Below are positions 6,153-6,729 of a stretch of DNA of 6,729 bases, piece by piece (the first letter of the stretch is position 1; every line of letters begins with the position of its first letter). The notes under the pieces are model-generated. The model worked only from the letters and a program-made list of their open reading frames with translations. It was not told the DNA's origin and made no database searches. A program made the position numbers and the translations under genes. Source of the stretch: Pseudomonadota bacterium (GTDB taxonomy: Bacteria > Pseudomonadota > Gammaproteobacteria > Steroidobacterales > Steroidobacteraceae); contig JAKBCE010000132.1 in the NCBI GenBank assembly GCA_021808195.1, positions 1-6,729 of the forward strand, written 5' to 3'.

Positions 6153-6227
6153 ATGACCCCGATGAAAACGCGCACGATTACCCTGAAAAAGCCCTGCGGT
6201 GGGGCTCTGGGGGAGTTCGCGCGCTAA
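6153..6227 (+). CDS. Putative attenuator leader peptide upstream of asd, 24 residues
   Basis: A short reading frame of 24 codons. It starts MTPMKTRTITLKK and ends GEFAR before TAA at 6225-6227. Ten of its first 13 residues are Thr (4), Lys (3), Met (2) or Ile (1), all made from aspartate, whose pathway includes asd, the next gene. This resembles amino acid leader peptides such as ThrL of E. coli, where ribosome stalling at scarce-amino-acid codons controls a downstream terminator. Here an intrinsic terminator follows 28 bases after the stop and alternative hairpins overlap the codons. Only a weak GAG (6144-6146) lies upstream, so the message may be almost leaderless, or the inner ATG 6162 may be used. 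The call rests on composition and position; the frame could be a chance one, or the transcript could be a non-coding RNA. Confidence 0.5.
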   Translation: MTPMKTRTITLKKPCGGALGEFAR

Positions 6228-6266
6228 AGGCGCCGGGACGTCCCGAAGACACCAGAGGCCCCGCCG
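6190..6266 (+). promoter_or_regulatory. Attenuator pairing regions: 1:2 hairpin and 2:3 antiterminator
   Basis: Two mutually exclusive pairings can be drawn. The first (1:2) is AGCCC at 6190-6194 with GGGCT at 6202-6206, 5 pairs around a 7-base loop. The second (2:3) is CGGTGGGGCT at 6197-6206 with GGCCCCGCCG at 6257-6266, 10 pairs including two G-U. The second uses the 5' arm of the terminator and would prevent it from forming. A ribosome stalled on the Thr-Ile-Thr codons (6174-6182) would cover region 1 and leave region 2 free, favouring read-through; one that reaches the stop would favour termination. Energies were not computed. Confidence 0.45.
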
Positions 6267-6291
6267 GAATGACCGACGGGGCCTTTTTTTT
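6256..6291 (+). terminator. Strong intrinsic terminator in the asd leader
   Basis: The arms AGGCCCCGCCGG (6256-6267) and CCGACGGGGCCT (6273-6284) form a 12-position stem with one C-A mismatch and an AATGA loop, followed directly by eight T residues (6284-6291). This is a textbook Rho-independent terminator acting on the plus strand. It ends 26 bases before the asd ATG. The gene to its left is divergent, so it cannot be a simple end-of-gene terminator; it must end a leader transcript or a small RNA. Confidence 0.92.
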
Positions 6292-6317
6292 CACAGCCTG
6301 AAAATCGGAGCTTGCAC

Positions 6318-6729
6318 ATGCCATCTGGTCGTTCGGCCGGCACCTTGCCGGTGGTTGCAATCGTCGGGGCCACCGGGGCCGTCGGGGTCGAGTTGCTGCG
6401 CTGCCTCGAGCAGCGCAATTTTCCGCTGGCGCGGCTGCGCCTGCTCGCCTCGGCCCGTTCGGCCGGAAAGACGCTGCCGTTTCGCGGCGAGGCGCTGCCT
6501 GTCGAGGAGCTGACGCCGGAGAGCTTCCGCGGCGTCGACATTGCGCTGTTTTCCGCCGGCGGCAGCATTTCCAAGCGCTTCGCGCCGCTCGCGGTGGCTG
6601 AGGGAACCGTGGTCGTGGACAACTCCTCGGCGTTCCGGCGCGACCCGGCGGTCCCGCTGGTCGTGCCGGAGATCAATCCGCAGGCGCTGAAGTCGCACCG
6701 CGGCCTGATCGCCAATCCGAACTGCTCGA
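6318..6729 (+). CDS. asd: Aspartate-semialdehyde dehydrogenase, N-terminal 137 residues
   Basis: The gene continues past the window end. The enzyme reduces aspartyl phosphate to aspartate semialdehyde with NADPH, in the cytoplasm, at the step shared by lysine/diaminopimelate, threonine, methionine and isoleucine synthesis. Visible motifs are the nucleotide-binding [16 protein letters not shown] (12-27), [10 protein letters not shown] (77-86), [10 protein letters not shown] (98-107), VPEINP (116-121) and IANPNCS (131-137) with the active-site Cys136 two residues before the cut. The GATGAVG and SAGGS motifs place it in the group also found in Gram-positive bacteria rather than the E. coli type (WRGMVGS). 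ATG 6318 is supported by GGAG (6307-6310) with 7 bases of spacing. The N-terminus is about ten residues longer than a minimal start before VAIVGATG. Transcription must normally pass through the terminator at 6256-6291, since only 26 bases separate them. Confidence 0.95.
   Translation, partial: MPSGRSAGTLPVVAIVGATGAVGVELLRCLEQRNFPLARLRLLASARSAGKTLPFRGEALPVEELTPESFRGVDIALFSAGGSISKRFAPLAVAEGTVVVDNSSAFRRDPAVPLVVPEINPQALKSHRGLIANPNCS

Noticed and set aside
6234..6245. Perfect 12-base palindrome CGGGACGTCCCG as a regulator binding site
   Set aside because: It lies downstream of the likely transcription start, inside the leader, and short GC-rich palindromes are frequent here. No second copy was noticed.
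6150..6291. A lysine or SAM riboswitch upstream of asd
   Set aside because: I do not see the conserved core elements of these riboswitches, and the region from a plausible transcription start to the terminator is short for the lysine class.

Overview
This is a GC-rich bacterial chromosomal window. The gene families and the compact operons suggest a proteobacterium, possibly a gammaproteobacterium, but that is an inference from gene content and no marker gene settles it.

Positions 3-4460 (+) hold the 3' part of an operon for a membrane complex related to respiratory complex I and group 4 [NiFe] hydrogenases (hydrogenase-4 / formate hydrogenlyase type). In order: the end of a HyfC/NuoH-like subunit, HyfE, HyfF (antiporter-like), HyfG (fused NuoC-NuoD-like 'large subunit') and HyfI (NuoB-like 'small subunit'). 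The genes are separated by 1 to 37 bases. The operon starts upstream of the window, where a HyfB/NuoL-like gene would be expected. Two genes of the E. coli hyf order are absent from their usual places: hyfD (between C and E) and hyfH, the ferredoxin-like subunit (between G and I).

The main discovery is in HyfG. All four cysteines that would bind the Ni-Fe centre are gone: the N-terminal CxxC is SxxS and the C-terminal CxxC is SxxG. The protein also stops about where a mature hydrogenase large subunit ends, with no protease-cleaved tail. HyfI keeps all four [4Fe-4S] ligands. The complex is therefore probably not a hydrogenase. It fits the poorly understood 'energy-converting hydrogenase related' (Ehr) type: a complex I-like ion-translocating membrane arm with a catalytic module of unknown substrate.

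Positions 4480-5892 (-) encode a soluble protein with two HD-GYP units, the first degenerate and the second with an intact c-di-GMP phosphodiesterase motif set. It converges on the hyf-like operon with a 19-base gap.

Positions 5893-6317 form a 425-base divergent intergenic region. On the plus strand it looks like a transcription attenuator for asd: a possible promoter, a 24-codon leader peptide whose first 13 residues are mostly aspartate-family amino acids (Thr, Lys, Met, Ile), mutually exclusive hairpins, and a strong intrinsic terminator ending 26 bases before the asd start. The 5' part of asd (aspartate-semialdehyde dehydrogenase, common branch of Lys/Thr/Met/Ile synthesis) runs off the window end just past its catalytic cysteine.
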